From positions 1-41,487 of the forward strand of contig JAKOYE010000174.1 of NCBI GenBank assembly GCA_029780675.1: DNA of 41,487 bases, given 5' to 3'. The DNA comes from Actinomycetes bacterium (GTDB lineage: Bacteria; Actinomycetota; Actinomycetes; Mycobacteriales; Mycobacteriaceae). Under the pieces are notes generated by a model. It was not told where the DNA came from, made no database searches, and saw only the letters and a list, made by a program, of their open reading frames with translations. Shown in pieces: positions 19,269 through 28,893 of this stretch (the first letter of the stretch is position 1; each line of letters begins with the position of its first letter). Both the position numbers and the translations under genes were made by a program.

Positions 19269-21353
19269 GTGGCACGCCGGACGGAGCGCCCGCGGTCCGG
19301 CTGGCAGAATCAGGCGATGACCTCGACGCGGCCGGGAGCGCTCGCCAGCCGTTCGCCGGGTTCGGCGCCGATTGCGGCGGGCCGTTCGTTGACGCCGGTC
19401 GAAATGGCCCAGGCGGCCGTGATGGCCTCGCTGAGCGCCGCCCTGGCCATCGTGTCGGTCGTGGTTCCCTTCGCCGGCGGCCTGTCGCTGCTGGTCACCG
19501 TCCCCATGGGCCTGCTGGGTTACCGCTACCGGCTGCGGGTTCTGCTTGCGGCCGCGTTCGCCGCCGCCACCGTGTCCTTCCTGATCGCCGGGATCAGCGG
19601 GTTCATGGTGGTGCTGAACTGTGCCTACGTCGGCGGGCTGACCGGCATCATCAAGCGGCGCGGAAGGGGCACGCCGACGGTCATCGCGGTCTCCGTCGTC
19701 GCCGGCTTCCTCAACGGTCTGATGGTGATCGGCGCGCTACTGGTGCTGGTCCGGCTGCGGACGCTGACGTTCGAGGCGATGACCGCCAACGTCGACGGGG
19801 TCGTGACGGCCATGTCGAAGTTCGAGCCGTTCCGGCAGGGCGCCCAGGACGCCCGCGCGGTGTTCGGCCTGGCGCTGCAGTACTGGCCGGTGCTGCTGAT
19901 GGCCTACTCGATCTTCACCATCATGGTGGTCTCGCTGGTCGGCTGGTGGGCGCTGTCGCGGGTGTTGGACCGGCTGCGCGGCATCCCCGACGTCCACAAG
20001 CTCACCACGCTCACCGAGAGTGACCCGGTGGCCCCGGTCCCGGTGCGCCTGGTCGACGCGCGGTTCCGCTACCCGGGCGCCGACAATGACGCGCTGCGCC
20101 CGCTGACGCTCACCGTGGAGGTCGGGGAGCACCTCGCGGTCACCGGCGCCAACGGTTCGGGCAAGACCACGCTGATGTTGCTGCTGGCAGGACGCCGGCC
20201 CACCTCGGGAACCATCCAGCGTCCCGGCGCGGTCGGACTGGGCCGCCTCGGCGGGACGGCGGTCGTCATGCAGCACCCCGAGACCCAGGTGCTGGGCAGC
20301 CGGGTCGCCGACGACGTGGTGTGGGGCATGCCGCCCGGGACCCATCCCGACATCGAGCGCCTGCTCGACGAGGTGGGTCTGTCCGGGATGGCCGATCGTG
20401 ACACCGGCGGACTGTCGGGCGGAGAGTTGCAGCGCCTCGCCGTCGCGGCCGCACTGGCCCGCCGTCCGGCGCTGCTGATCGCCGACGAGATCACCAGCAT
20501 GGTCGACCAGCGCGGCCGGGAGGCGCTGCTCGGGGTGCTCTCCGGGCTCACCGAACGGCACCGGATGGCGTTGGTCCAGATCACGCACTACGACAACGAG
20601 GCCCGCATCGCCGACCGGACGCTCGCGCTGAGCGCCTCCGCGGACAACATGGTCATGGTCGAGCAGGCGGCGCCGCCCGCCCCGGGCGCCGATCGCCCCG
20701 GGACCGGCCGCACCGCGGTGCTGGAGTTGCGCGGGGTCGGCCACATCTACGCCCACGACACGCCGTGGGCCAACACCGCGCTGCGCGACGTCAGCTTCAC
20801 GGTCAACGCCGGCGACGGGGTGCTCATCCACGGCGGTAACGGCTCCGGCAAGTCGACGCTGGCCTGGATCATGGCCGGGCTCACCACACCCACCACCGGA
20901 AGCTGTCTGGTCGGCGGCCGGCCCGCCCACGAGTGCGTCGGCGAGGTGGCGGTGGCCTTCCAGGCGGCCCGGCTGCAGTTGCTGCGCAGCCGGGTCGATC
21001 AGGAAATCGCCTCCGCCGCCGGATTCCCGGCGTCGGACACCCGCCGGGTGGCGGCCGCGCTGGCCGCCGTCGGGCTGGACGGCTCGATGGCCCGCCGCCG
21101 CGTCGACCAACTCAGCGGAGGCCAGATGCGCAGGGTCGTGATCGCCGGGCTGCTGGCCCGTCGGCCCAAGGCGCTGATCCTCGACGAGCCGCTGGCCGGC
21201 CTGGACGCCGACAGCCAGCGCGGTCTGCTGCGGCTGCTCACCGACCTGCGCCGCGACACCGGGCTGACCATCGTGGTGATCTCGCACGACTTCGCCGGCC
21301 TGGAGGAACTGTGCCCGCGGACCCTGCACCTCGACCGCGGGGTGCTGTCATGA
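19269..21353 (+). CDS. ECF transporter, membrane S-like domain fused to two ATPase domains (Rv2326c-like)
   Basis: A 694-residue fusion close in length to M. tuberculosis Rv2326c. Residues about 35-230 form a multi-helix membrane domain with S-component character ([20 protein letters not shown]). Two ABC ATPase domains follow. The first has TGANGSGKT near 295 and [11 protein letters not shown] near 382. The second has GGNGSGKST near 521, [10 protein letters not shown] near 614 and [12 protein letters not shown] vitamin or metal is the expected substrate class; which one cannot be read from the sequence. GTG at 19269 is chosen for its GGAGGTGA site; ATG at 19317 is the alternative. EcfT follows with an ATGA overlap. 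Confidence 0.9.
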   Translation: MARRTERPRSGWQNQAMTSTRPGALASRSPGSAPIAAGRSLTPVEMAQAAVMASLSAALAIVSVVVPFAGGLSLLVTVPMGLLGYRYRLRVLLAAAFAAATVSFLIAGISGFMVVLNCAYVGGLTGIIKRRGRGTPTVIAVSVVAGFLNGLMVIGALLVLVRLRTLTFEAMTANVDGVVTAMSKFEPFRQGAQDARAVFGLALQYWPVLLMAYSIFTIMVVSLVGWWALSRVLDRLRGIPDVHKLTTLTESDPVAPVPVRLVDARFRYPGADNDALRPLTLTVEVGEHLAVTGANGSGKTTLMLLLAGRRPTSGTIQRPGAVGLGRLGGTAVVMQHPETQVLGSRVADDVVWGMPPGTHPDIERLLDEVGLSGMADRDTGGLSGGELQRLAVAAALARRPALLIADEITSMVDQRGREALLGVLSGLTERHRMALVQITHYDNEARIADRTLALSASADNMVMVEQAAPPAPGADRPGTGRTAVLELRGVGHIYAHDTPWANTALRDVSFTVNAGDGVLIHGGNGSGKSTLAWIMAGLTTPTTGSCLVGGRPAHECVGEVAVAFQAARLQLLRSRVDQEIASAAGFPASDTRRVAAALAAVGLDGSMARRRVDQLSGGQMRRVVIAGLLARRPKALILDEPLAGLDADSQRGLLRLLTDLRRDTGLTIVVISHDFAGLEELCPRTLHLDRGVLS

Positions 21354-22165
21354 CGGCCACCCGCCAGCGCCGCCCGGTGGTGCTGCTGCGCCCGGTGCCC
21401 GGCACGTCGGTGATCCACCGACTCTGGGCCGGAACGAAGCTGATCGTGGTGTTCGTCTTCTCGGTGCTGCTGGCGTTCTTCCCGGGCTGGATTCCGATCG
21501 CGTTGACCGCGGCCGCCGTGATCCTGGCGGTGCGACTGGCGCACATCCCGCGGGGGGTGTTGCCGTCGATTCCGCGCTGGCTGTGGCTGTTGCTGCTGCT
21601 CGGCATGGTGACCGCGACCCTCGGCGGTGGGGCGCCGGTGGTGCACCTGTTCTCAGCCCAGGTCGAACTCGGCGGGCTGCTGAAATTCCTGCGGTTCACC
21701 GCACTGTCGATCGTGCTGCTCGGGCTGGGCCTGATGGTGTCGTGGACCACCAATGTCGCCGACGTCGCCCCCGCGGTGGCGACACTGGGCCGTCCCTTCA
21801 AGATCCTGCGCGTCCCGGTCGACGACTGGGCGGTCGCGCTGGCCCTGGCGCTGCGCTCCTTCCCGATGATGCTCGAGGAGTTCCGGCTGCTCTACACCGC
21901 CCGCCGGATGCGGCCCCGGCCGGTGCTCCCGGACGCCCGGGCGCGGCGGCGGCGCTGGCTGATCGAGATCGTGGATCTGCTCGCGGCCGGCATCACCGTG
22001 GCCTTGCGCCGCGCCGACGAGATGGGCGACGCGATCACCGCCCGCGGCGGCACTGGTCAGATCGCCGCGTCACCGGCACGGCCGTGCGGCCGGGACTGGG
22101 TGACGCTGGCCCTCTGCGCGGCGGTGTGCGTGGTGTCGGTCGTCGTCGAACTCGAACTGCTGTAG
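21350..22165 (+). CDS. ECF transporter transmembrane component EcfT (Rv2325c-like)
   Basis: A 271-residue membrane protein with about five hydrophobic segments (for example [22 protein letters not shown] and [17 protein letters not shown]) and the EcfT coupling-helix motifs RRMRPR and [15 protein letters not shown]. It connects the two ATPase domains to the S component. ATG at 21350 overlaps the stop of the fused ATPase gene. The M. tuberculosis counterpart is Rv2325c. Confidence 0.9.
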   Translation: MTATRQRRPVVLLRPVPGTSVIHRLWAGTKLIVVFVFSVLLAFFPGWIPIALTAAAVILAVRLAHIPRGVLPSIPRWLWLLLLLGMVTATLGGGAPVVHLFSAQVELGGLLKFLRFTALSIVLLGLGLMVSWTTNVADVAPAVATLGRPFKILRVPVDDWAVALALALRSFPMMLEEFRLLYTARRMRPRPVLPDARARRRRWLIEIVDLLAAGITVALRRADEMGDAITARGGTGQIAASPARPCGRDWVTLALCAAVCVVSVVVELELL

Positions 22166-22176
22166 GCGGGCTGCGA

Positions 22177-23499
22177 CTACCGCCGCGCGGCGGTGTTGGC
22201 GGCCTGCTGGGCAGCGGCCAGGGTCTCGGCGACGGGTCGTCGGCCCAGGAACATCTCGTCGAAGTAGGGCTTGATCGCCAGGAAGCCCGCCGCGAACCCG
22301 GTGCCGCCGGGAGCCGCTATGCGCGGGCCGTCGAGCACTGTGAAGAATGGTGAGACGTCGACGCGCCGCGCGGACCAGTAGTCGAAGTAGGTCCGTTGGG
22401 CGGTGCGCACCGCCGGGATCGCCGCACCCCGCCGGCCCAGGTATTCGCTGCCGGCGGTGCTGCCGAGCCAGTCCAGCACGGCGCGGGTGGCCTCGGGGTG
22501 CCGCGTCGCCGCGTTGCCCGCCGCCACGATTCCGTTGGTGACGCTCACCCGACCGGCGGGCCCGATCGGCAACATCGTGAGCCCCCACCGGAACCGGGCC
22601 TGCTCGGCGATCTGGGCGAGGTTGTAGGTGCCGGACTGGAACACCGCCATCCGGCCGGCCAGAAACTGGTTGCGGGAGAAGTCGCCGTTGTCGTTGGTGT
22701 CGGAGGCCGGGGGAGCAACGCGGTCGTCGTTGATCAGGCCGATGACGTAGCCCAGTGCGACCGCCGTGCGGGGATCGTCGAAGGCGAACCGGTCGCCGTC
22801 GGAGAACACCCCGCCCGCCGACCCGATGTAGTTGAGGGTGATGCCCTGCAGGTCGTTGGCCGCGTTGTAGCCCCACTGCCGCACCCGTCCGCCGTCGAAT
22901 CCGGCTGTGCCGGCGGATCCTCCGGCGCTGTCGATGGTCAGCCGTGCCAGCAGGGGCCGCAGGGTGTCCCGGGCCGGGTCGGGATCCCAACGGGCGCGGC
23001 CGAGTTCGGCGGGGGTGATGCCGGCCGCCTCAAGCAGGTCGGCGTTGTAGTACAGCGCGATTCCCGCGTCGGTCAGTTGCGGCACGCCCCACAGTGCCCC
23101 GCCGCGGGTGAACTGCTCGACCACCGACGGCTCCCAGTCCGGGTCGGGGGTGATCGCCATCAGTCGGTCGTTGTCGGCGTACTCGGCGAGGTGAGAGTTG
23201 TTGATCCAGAACACGTCGTCGGCGCCCCCGCCGGCCACATCGGTGCGCAACGTGTCGAAGTAGCTGGCATAGGACGTCACGGTGATCCGCACGTCGATGT
23301 CCGGCCGGATGCGGGCGAACGCCGCGAAGCCGTCCCGGTAGGCCGCGGCGACCTGCTCATCCCACAACCGGACTGTGACGACCGTCCGCCCGCCCGGATC
23401 GGCGCTGTGGCCCAGCAGTGCCGCCACCCCGGCCAGCACCAGCATCACCGCGGCCAGCGCCGCGGCCACCGCGGTGGAGAACTTCGGGCGCAGCCTCAT
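22177..23499 (-). CDS. uspC: Sugar ABC transporter substrate-binding protein UspC
   Basis: A 440-residue extracytoplasmic solute-binding protein (family 1 type), the same length as M. tuberculosis UspC. The N terminus is an uncleaved-looking hydrophobic anchor (AAVMLVLAGVAALLG) with no lipobox Cys. The body includes VTVRLWDEQVAAAYRDGF, VFWINNSHLAEYADN and WGVPQLTDAGIALYYNADLL. M. tuberculosis UspC has been reported to bind amino sugars; the same is inferred here. It starts at ATG 23499, 9 bp after uspB, and ends 11 bp from the convergent EcfT gene. Confidence 0.92.
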   Translation of the reverse strand: MRLRPKFSTAVAAALAAVMLVLAGVAALLGHSADPGGRTVVTVRLWDEQVAAAYRDGFAAFARIRPDIDVRITVTSYASYFDTLRTDVAGGGADDVFWINNSHLAEYADNDRLMAITPDPDWEPSVVEQFTRGGALWGVPQLTDAGIALYYNADLLEAAGITPAELGRARWDPDPARDTLRPLLARLTIDSAGGSAGTAGFDGGRVRQWGYNAANDLQGITLNYIGSAGGVFSDGDRFAFDDPRTAVALGYVIGLINDDRVAPPASDTNDNGDFSRNQFLAGRMAVFQSGTYNLAQIAEQARFRWGLTMLPIGPAGRVSVTNGIVAAGNAATRHPEATRAVLDWLGSTAGSEYLGRRGAAIPAVRTAQRTYFDYWSARRVDVSPFFTVLDGPRIAAPGGTGFAAGFLAIKPYFDEMFLGRRPVAETLAAAQQAANTAARR

Positions 23500-23508
23500 G
23501 TCAGTGCG

Positions 23509-24342
23509 TCATTTCAGGCCGGTGACGACGATCGAGCGCACGATGTGGCGCTGGAACACCAGGAACAACACCACCAGGGGAACGATGGCCACCGTCGTGG
23601 CCGCCATCACCAGCGTCCACTGGGCGTTGTACTGCGTCTGCAATCCGGCGGTGGCCACCGTCAATACCCGCCAGCGGTCGCCGCTGGTGACGACCAGCGG
23701 CCACATGAAGCTGTTCCACTGCGACACCACGGTGATCAGCGTCAGGGTGGCCAGGATGGGCTTGCTGGACGGCACCACCACGTGCACGATCACGTCCAGG
23801 GTGTTGGCCCCGTCGATCCGGGCGGCCTTGAGCAGATCGGCCGGGATCCCGCGGAAGTACTCGCGAAGCAGGAACACCGCGTAGGGCGAACCGAACATGA
23901 AGGGCAGCACCAGCGCCCAGAACGTGTTGCGCAGGCCCATCTCGGCCATCATCAGATACAGCGGCACCACTGTCACCGTCGCGGGCACCATCAGCGTCGC
24001 GACATACACCCAGAACAAGGCGTCGCGCCCGGGAAACTCCAGGCGGGCGAACGCGTAGGCGGCGAGCACCGAGAACGTCAGTTGCCCGAGGGTGATGACC
24101 GCGGTCATCAATGCGGTCACCGCCAGCGCGCGTCCGAATCCGGCCTCGCCGAGCCCGGTGTAGTTGTCCAGCGTCGGCGGTCGCGGCAGCGACAGCGGGG
24201 TGCCGGTGTCGAACTGCTGGGCGGAGGTGAACGACGTCAGCAGACCCAGCGCGAACGGGGCCACCGTGACCGCGGCGGCCAGCAGCAGTCCGGCGTACAC
24301 CGGGAACGCCGCCTGGATTCGCGCGCCCCGGGTCACAGCCAT
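23509..24342 (-). CDS. uspB: Sugar ABC transporter permease UspB
   Basis: A 277-residue MalG-type inner-membrane permease with six predicted helices. The EAA coupling loop is GIPADLLKAARIDGANTLDVIVHVVVPSSKP. ATG at 24342 is preferred by family length; TTG at 24369 is an upstream option that would leave almost no gap to the divergent gene. In M. tuberculosis uspA and uspB are adjacent; here an oppositely oriented gene of about 600 bp separates them, and only 30 bp lie between the divergent starts. Confidence 0.92.
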   Translation of the reverse strand: MAVTRGARIQAAFPVYAGLLLAAAVTVAPFALGLLTSFTSAQQFDTGTPLSLPRPPTLDNYTGLGEAGFGRALAVTALMTAVITLGQLTFSVLAAYAFARLEFPGRDALFWVYVATLMVPATVTVVPLYLMMAEMGLRNTFWALVLPFMFGSPYAVFLLREYFRGIPADLLKAARIDGANTLDVIVHVVVPSSKPILATLTLITVVSQWNSFMWPLVVTSGDRWRVLTVATAGLQTQYNAQWTLVMAATTVAIVPLVVLFLVFQRHIVRSIVVTGLK

Positions 24343-24359
24343 GAACTTTAGTGCGCGCC

Positions 24360-24365
24360 TATCAT
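24360..24365 (+). promoter_or_regulatory. -10 element for a leaderless transcript
   Basis: TATCAT lies 7 nt before the ATG at 24373 and no Shine-Dalgarno site is present. This is the spacing of leaderless mycobacterial mRNAs and implies a plus-strand promoter inside the usp locus. Confidence 0.5.
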
Positions 24366-24372
24366 TCAACGG

Positions 24373-24981
24373 ATGAAGACGACCTGGGCGGCAGCGGCGG
24401 CCATTGCCGTCGCCGCGGGTGTTCTGCCGGTAGCGGGGTGGGCGCCGCGGGCGGCGGCCGAGGATCCGATGTGCACGGCCACGGAGTGCTCGTTCGTCTC
24501 GCCCAACAAGTCCATCCAGTGCGTGATCACCGTCGCCGACACCAGTGGACCCGATGGGGCGTTCTGTGCGTGGAGCGACGAGGAACGCGCCCAGAACGTT
24601 CGGCTGCTGCCCAACGGCCTGCTGGAGCCGTGCATCAACCCGGTTGCCGACCGGATCGACCGGTGCGAGGTGGATCTGTTGACCGACGCCGCCACCCTGG
24701 GGTACGGGCAGACCGCCGCCCTGGGTCCGTTCAGCTGCGTCGCCGACGCTTACGGGATCACCTGCCGGGCGGCACCGTCGGGCAAGGGCTTCGCGATGAG
24801 CAGTTCGGGGATTCTCCCGATTCTGCCGCCTCCGCCGCCTCCGCCCGCCGAGGTTCCCGGCGGGGCGCCGCCGGCCGTCCCGCCCGCCCCGGACGCGCCA
24901 CCGCCCCCGGCGGCTGAAGTTCCCCCGCCGCCCGCTGAAGTTCCCCCGCCGGCCCCGGCTCCCTTACCGCCGCCCGCCTGA
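24373..24981 (+). CDS. Secreted Cys-rich protein with proline-rich tail, embedded in the usp operon
   Basis: A 202-residue protein with a signal peptide (residues 1 to about 29, ending RAAAED). The globular part has cysteines in CTATEC, FVSPNKSIQC, FCAWSDEE, EPCINP, DRCEVD, FSCVADAYGITC, then GKGFAMSSSGI. This order resembles actinobacterial exported proteins with an F-SPS-G-N-I-x-C start and a GxGFxxS end (DUF6636-like). The last 50 residues are almost only Pro, Ala and Glu, perhaps a wall-spanning linker. It is opposite in strand to uspA and uspB and ends exactly where uspA ends. No function is assigned. Confidence 0.8.
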   Translation: MKTTWAAAAAIAVAAGVLPVAGWAPRAAAEDPMCTATECSFVSPNKSIQCVITVADTSGPDGAFCAWSDEERAQNVRLLPNGLLEPCINPVADRIDRCEVDLLTDAATLGYGQTAALGPFSCVADAYGITCRAAPSGKGFAMSSSGILPILPPPPPPPAEVPGGAPPAVPPAPDAPPPPAAEVPPPPAEVPPPAPAPLPPPA

Positions 24982-25854
24982 TCAGTAGATCTCGTAGGTG
25001 CTGCGCTTGCGGAAGTAGACCTGCTGCGCCAGCGTGACCCCGACCAGGAGCACGAACAGCACCAGGGCCATCACCGCGGCCCGTCCGATCGCGGCCGCGC
25101 CGAACGCCTCGGCGTAGATGCGGTGCGCAACCAGGTCGGTGCGCCCCGCCGGGCCACCGCCGGTCAGGGCGTACACGGTGTCGAAAACCTGGGCGGCGCT
25201 GACGATCCCCGTGACCGAGACGAAGAAGAAGGTCGGGCGCAGCATCGGCAGCGTGATCCGCCACAGTCGTTGCCACGGGGTAGCGCCGTCGATACTCGCC
25301 GCGGCGTGCACCTGCGGCGGGATGGCCAGAATGCCGGCGACGAAGAACAGCGCGACGTAGCCGACGTTCGTCCACACCGTGACCGCCGCGACCACCGGCA
25401 GGGCCAGGGTGGGATCGGTCAGCCACTCGATGCGGGAGCCGAGCAGGGTGCTGACCGCACCGTCGGTGGGGGCCAGGATCCACCGCCACAGCACGGCCAC
25501 CGCCAGCGGCGAACAGATCCACGGGACCACGTACAACGCCCGGAACAGCCCGGTGCCCGGCAGGCCGCGGGTCAGCAGCGCCGCGGCGGCCAGGCCCAGC
25601 AGGATCTGCACCGGCACCACGATCGCGATGAACACCGCCGTCACCGCCAGCGAGTTGCCGAAATCCGGGTCGGTGAGCACCGATCGCCAGTTGTCCAGGC
25701 CGGCAAAGCTGATCGGGCCGAGCAGATCCCAGCGATGCAGGCTCAGCCACACCACCACCAGCATCGGCAGCAGCAGGAAAAACACCACCCCGAACAGGCT
25801 CGGTGCGAGCAGTCCGTAACCGAGCAGTGCGGTGCGGGTGCGCTGAGAGGCCAC
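24982..25854 (-). CDS. uspA: Sugar ABC transporter permease UspA
   Basis: A 290-residue MalF-type permease, the same length as M. tuberculosis UspA, with six hydrophobic segments. The EAA loop is IPPQVHAAASIDGATPWQRLWRITLPM. The start is GTG at 25854, only 14 bp from the tldD ORF start on the other strand. Its transcript must cross the embedded secreted-protein gene as antisense RNA to reach uspB and uspC. No ATPase gene is present, so a shared MsiK/SugC-type ATPase is presumably used. Confidence 0.92.
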   Translation of the reverse strand: MASQRTRTALLGYGLLAPSLFGVVFFLLLPMLVVVWLSLHRWDLLGPISFAGLDNWRSVLTDPDFGNSLAVTAVFIAIVVPVQILLGLAAAALLTRGLPGTGLFRALYVVPWICSPLAVAVLWRWILAPTDGAVSTLLGSRIEWLTDPTLALPVVAAVTVWTNVGYVALFFVAGILAIPPQVHAAASIDGATPWQRLWRITLPMLRPTFFFVSVTGIVSAAQVFDTVYALTGGGPAGRTDLVAHRIYAEAFGAAAIGRAAVMALVLFVLLVGVTLAQQVYFRKRSTYEIY

Positions 25855-25877
25855 CCGAGTAACTTACGGTGGAACCT

Positions 25878-27389
25878 GTGACCCGTGCCGTCGATGACGA
25901 CTTCCTCGCGCTCCCTCGGCTTCATCTGGCCGATGCCGCCCTGTCCGCGGCCCGGGCGGCCGGGGCCGAGTACGCCGACCTGCGGGTGCACGCGATCACC
26001 ACCCAACTCGTGCACCTGCGCGACGGGGAACTGGAGACCTCGGTGCTCGATCGGCAGATCGGACTGGCGGTGCGGGTGATCGTCGACGGCACCTGGGGTT
26101 TCGCCTCGCACGCCGGTCTGACCCCGGACGTGGCCGCGGACACCGCCCGGCATGCCGTCGGGGTGGCGGTCACCCTGTCGGCGTTGAACAGCGAGCGAAT
26201 CGAACTGGCCGACGAACCGGTCTACCTGGACGCCTCGTGGGTGTCGGACTACCGCATCGATCCGTTCTCCGTTCCGGCCGCCGACAAGGTCGGGGTGTTG
26301 GAGGACTACTCCGGTCGGCTGCTGTCCGCCGACGGGGTGGATCACGTGACCGCAACACTGCATACCGTCAAGGAGCAGACGTTCTACGCCGACACCTTCG
26401 GCTCGTCGATCACCCAGCAGCGGGTGCGGACCCAGCCGGTCCTGGAAGCGGTCGCCGTCGACGCCGCCGCCGGGCGCTTCGAGTCGATGCGGACGCTGGC
26501 CCCACCGACCGCGCGCGGCTGGGAGGCAGTCGCCGGGGACGAGGTGTGGGACTGGAGCGCTGAACTCGCCGAGATCCCGGTGCTGCTGGCCGAGAAGACC
26601 AAGGCGCCCAGCGTCGTCGCCGGCCCGACCGATCTGGTGATCGACCCGACGAACCTGTGGCTGACCATCCACGAGTCCATCGGCCACGCCACCGAATACG
26701 ACCGGGCGATCGGCTACGAGGCGGCCTACGCAGGCACCTCCTTCGCGACCCCCGACAAGCTGGGTGCGATGCGCTACGGGTCGCCCATCATGAACGTCAC
26801 CGCCGACCGCACCGTCGAATACGGTTTGGCGACAATCGGTTACGACGACGAGGGGGTTGCCGCGCAGAGCTGGGACCTGGTCCGGGACGGCATCTTCGTC
26901 GGCTACCAACTCGACCGGGTGTTCGCCAAGCGGCTCGGCGAGGACCGCTCCAACGGGTGCGCGTACGCCGACTCGCCGCACCACGTCCCGATCCAGCGGA
27001 TGGCCAACGTCTCGCTGCAGCCCGGGACCGACGGGTTGACCACCGCCGACCTGATCGGCCGGGTGGAGGACGGGATCTACATCGTCGGAGACAAAAGCTG
27101 GTCGATCGACATGCAGCGCTACAACTTCCAGTTCACCGGGCAACGGTTCTTCCGGATCCGCAACGGCCGACTGGACGGTCAGGTGCGTGACGTGGCCTAC
27201 CAGGCGACCACCACCGACTTCTGGAACTCGATGGAGGCGGTCGGGGGGCCGTCGACGTGGCGGCTGGGAGGGGCGTTCAACTGCGGCAAGGCCCAGCCGG
27301 GACAGGTGGCCGCGGTCAGTCACGGCTGCCCGTCGGCGCTGTTCCGGGGCGTGAACGTGCTCAACACCGTTGCGGAGGGCCGCGCATGA
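25878..27389 (+). CDS. tldD: TldD metalloprotease subunit (Rv2315c-like)
   Basis: A 503-residue TldD-family protein. The zinc motif HESIGHATE gives H265, E266 and H270, followed by RAIGYEAAYAGTSFATPDKLG. With PmbA/TldE it forms a protease that degrades unfolded or leader peptides, as in microcin B17 maturation and CcdA decay. GTG at 25878 is preferred because TACGGT lies 7 nt upstream and GGTGG is near; GTG at 25869 in the same frame is possible. The pmbA start overlaps its stop (ATGA). Confidence 0.93.
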   Translation: MTRAVDDDFLALPRLHLADAALSAARAAGAEYADLRVHAITTQLVHLRDGELETSVLDRQIGLAVRVIVDGTWGFASHAGLTPDVAADTARHAVGVAVTLSALNSERIELADEPVYLDASWVSDYRIDPFSVPAADKVGVLEDYSGRLLSADGVDHVTATLHTVKEQTFYADTFGSSITQQRVRTQPVLEAVAVDAAAGRFESMRTLAPPTARGWEAVAGDEVWDWSAELAEIPVLLAEKTKAPSVVAGPTDLVIDPTNLWLTIHESIGHATEYDRAIGYEAAYAGTSFATPDKLGAMRYGSPIMNVTADRTVEYGLATIGYDDEGVAAQSWDLVRDGIFVGYQLDRVFAKRLGEDRSNGCAYADSPHHVPIQRMANVSLQPGTDGLTTADLIGRVEDGIYIVGDKSWSIDMQRYNFQFTGQRFFRIRNGRLDGQVRDVAYQATTTDFWNSMEAVGGPSTWRLGGAFNCGKAQPGQVAAVSHGCPSALFRGVNVLNTVAEGRA

Positions 27390-28762
27390 TTCCCGCTCAG
27401 GAGGTCGTCGAACTCGCGTTGCAGGCGGCCAAGGCCTCGGACCGGTGCGACGAGACGATCGTCATCGTGACCGACTGCGCCGACGCCTCACTGCGCTGGG
27501 CGGGCAACTCGATGACCACCAACGGGGTGGCGACCAGCCGAACCACCTCCGTCATTTCCATTGTGCGCCAAGGCGATCAGATCGCCCGGGTGGGTGTGCA
27601 GAGCTCCAGCGCCGTCGACTCCGGCGCGCTGGACGACCTGGTCGCCGCGTCCGAGTACGCCGCGCACACCGCGCCTGAGGCCGGCGACAGCGCCCCGCTG
27701 CTGACCGGGTCGGGGGAGCCCGCCGACTGGGGTGACCCGATCCCGAACACCGGGGCGTCGGTGTTCGCCGAGTTGGCCAGGGAGCTGTCGGTGGGCTTCG
27801 GCCGCGCCGACCGGCTTTACGGATTCGCCCATCACGTGGTGGAGACCACCTTCCTGGGCACCTCGACGGGGATCCGCCGTCGCTTCACCCAGCCGACCGG
27901 GTCGGTGGAGATCAACGCCAAGCGCGGTGACGCCAGCGCGTGGGCGGGGGTCAGCACGCCGTGGTTCGCCGATGTCCCGGTGGCCGGCATGCTGTCGGAT
28001 CTGTCGACGAGGCTGGGCTGGGCGCAGCGGACGGTCGAACTGCCGGCGGGGCGTTACGAGACGCTGATGCCACCGTCGACGGTGGCGGACATGATGATCT
28101 ACCTGGGTTGGTCGATGGAGGGCCGGGGGGCGCAGGAGGGCCGCACCGCGCTGTCGGCGCCCGGCGGTGGGACGCGGGTGGGGGAGCGCCTCAGCACGCT
28201 GCCGCTGACGCTCTACTCCGATCCGCTGGCGCCCGGCCTGGAGTGTGCGCCGTTCGTCCACGCCGCCAGCAGTTCCGAGCGGTCTTCGGTGTTCGACAAC
28301 GGGATGGACATCGACCGGGTGGACTGGATTCGCGACGGCGCGGTCAACGCCCTGGTGTACTCGCGTGCCGCCGCGGCGGAGTTCGGTGTCACCCCGGCGG
28401 TCCCGGCGGATAACCTGCTGATGACCGGGGGCAGCGCGGATCTGGCCGATATGGTGGCCCGCACCGAGCGGGGTCTGCTGCTGACCACCCTGTGGTACAT
28501 CCGTACCGTCGAACCGACCACACTGCTGCTGACCGGGCTCACTCGCGACGGGGTGTACCTCATCGAGGACGGCGAGGTCACCGCTGCGGTCAACAACTTC
28601 CGCTTCAACGAGAGCCCACTGGACCTGCTGCGCCGGGCCACCGAGGCCGGGGTGGCAGAGCAGACCCTGCCCCGGGAATGGGGCGACTGGGCCACCCGCG
28701 CGGTGATGCCCACCCTGCGCATCCCGGACTTCCACATGTCCTCGGTGAGCCAGGCGCAGTGA
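27386..28762 (+). CDS. pmbA: PmbA/TldE protease partner (Rv2314c-like)
   Basis: A 458-residue member of the same family as TldD but without the HExxxH site, as is normal for TldE/PmbA. Visible family segments include YETLMPPSTVADMMIYLGWSM, FDNGMDIDRVDWIRDG and LLLTGLTRDGVYLIEDGEVTAAVNNFRFNESP. It is translationally coupled to tldD by a 4-bp overlap, fitting a heterodimeric complex. Confidence 0.93.
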   Translation: MIPAQEVVELALQAAKASDRCDETIVIVTDCADASLRWAGNSMTTNGVATSRTTSVISIVRQGDQIARVGVQSSSAVDSGALDDLVAASEYAAHTAPEAGDSAPLLTGSGEPADWGDPIPNTGASVFAELARELSVGFGRADRLYGFAHHVVETTFLGTSTGIRRRFTQPTGSVEINAKRGDASAWAGVSTPWFADVPVAGMLSDLSTRLGWAQRTVELPAGRYETLMPPSTVADMMIYLGWSMEGRGAQEGRTALSAPGGGTRVGERLSTLPLTLYSDPLAPGLECAPFVHAASSSERSSVFDNGMDIDRVDWIRDGAVNALVYSRAAAAEFGVTPAVPADNLLMTGGSADLADMVARTERGLLLTTLWYIRTVEPTTLLLTGLTRDGVYLIEDGEVTAAVNNFRFNESPLDLLRRATEAGVAEQTLPREWGDWATRAVMPTLRIPDFHMSSVSQAQ

Positions 28763-28893
28763 GGTGACAGCAAGGCATCCCGCGCCGCCCCGAACCGTTC
28801 CTGATCGGCGCCCCAAGGGACTTAGTTCACCTCTTGTTCACTTTGCGGTCGATTCCTGCCCGCGGCGGCCGGTTCGGCAATACCGTTTCGGCC

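Noticed and set aside
22396..24351. 651-codon plus-strand ORF
   Set aside because: It is antisense to uspB and uspC, has a Gln/Gly/Arg/His-rich composition typical of high-GC frame shadows, and the minus-strand proteins are clear family members.
24758..25750. 330-codon minus-strand ORF overlapping uspA and the embedded gene
   Set aside because: It is a shadow of uspA in another frame, and its end merely mirrors the proline-rich tail of the embedded secreted protein.
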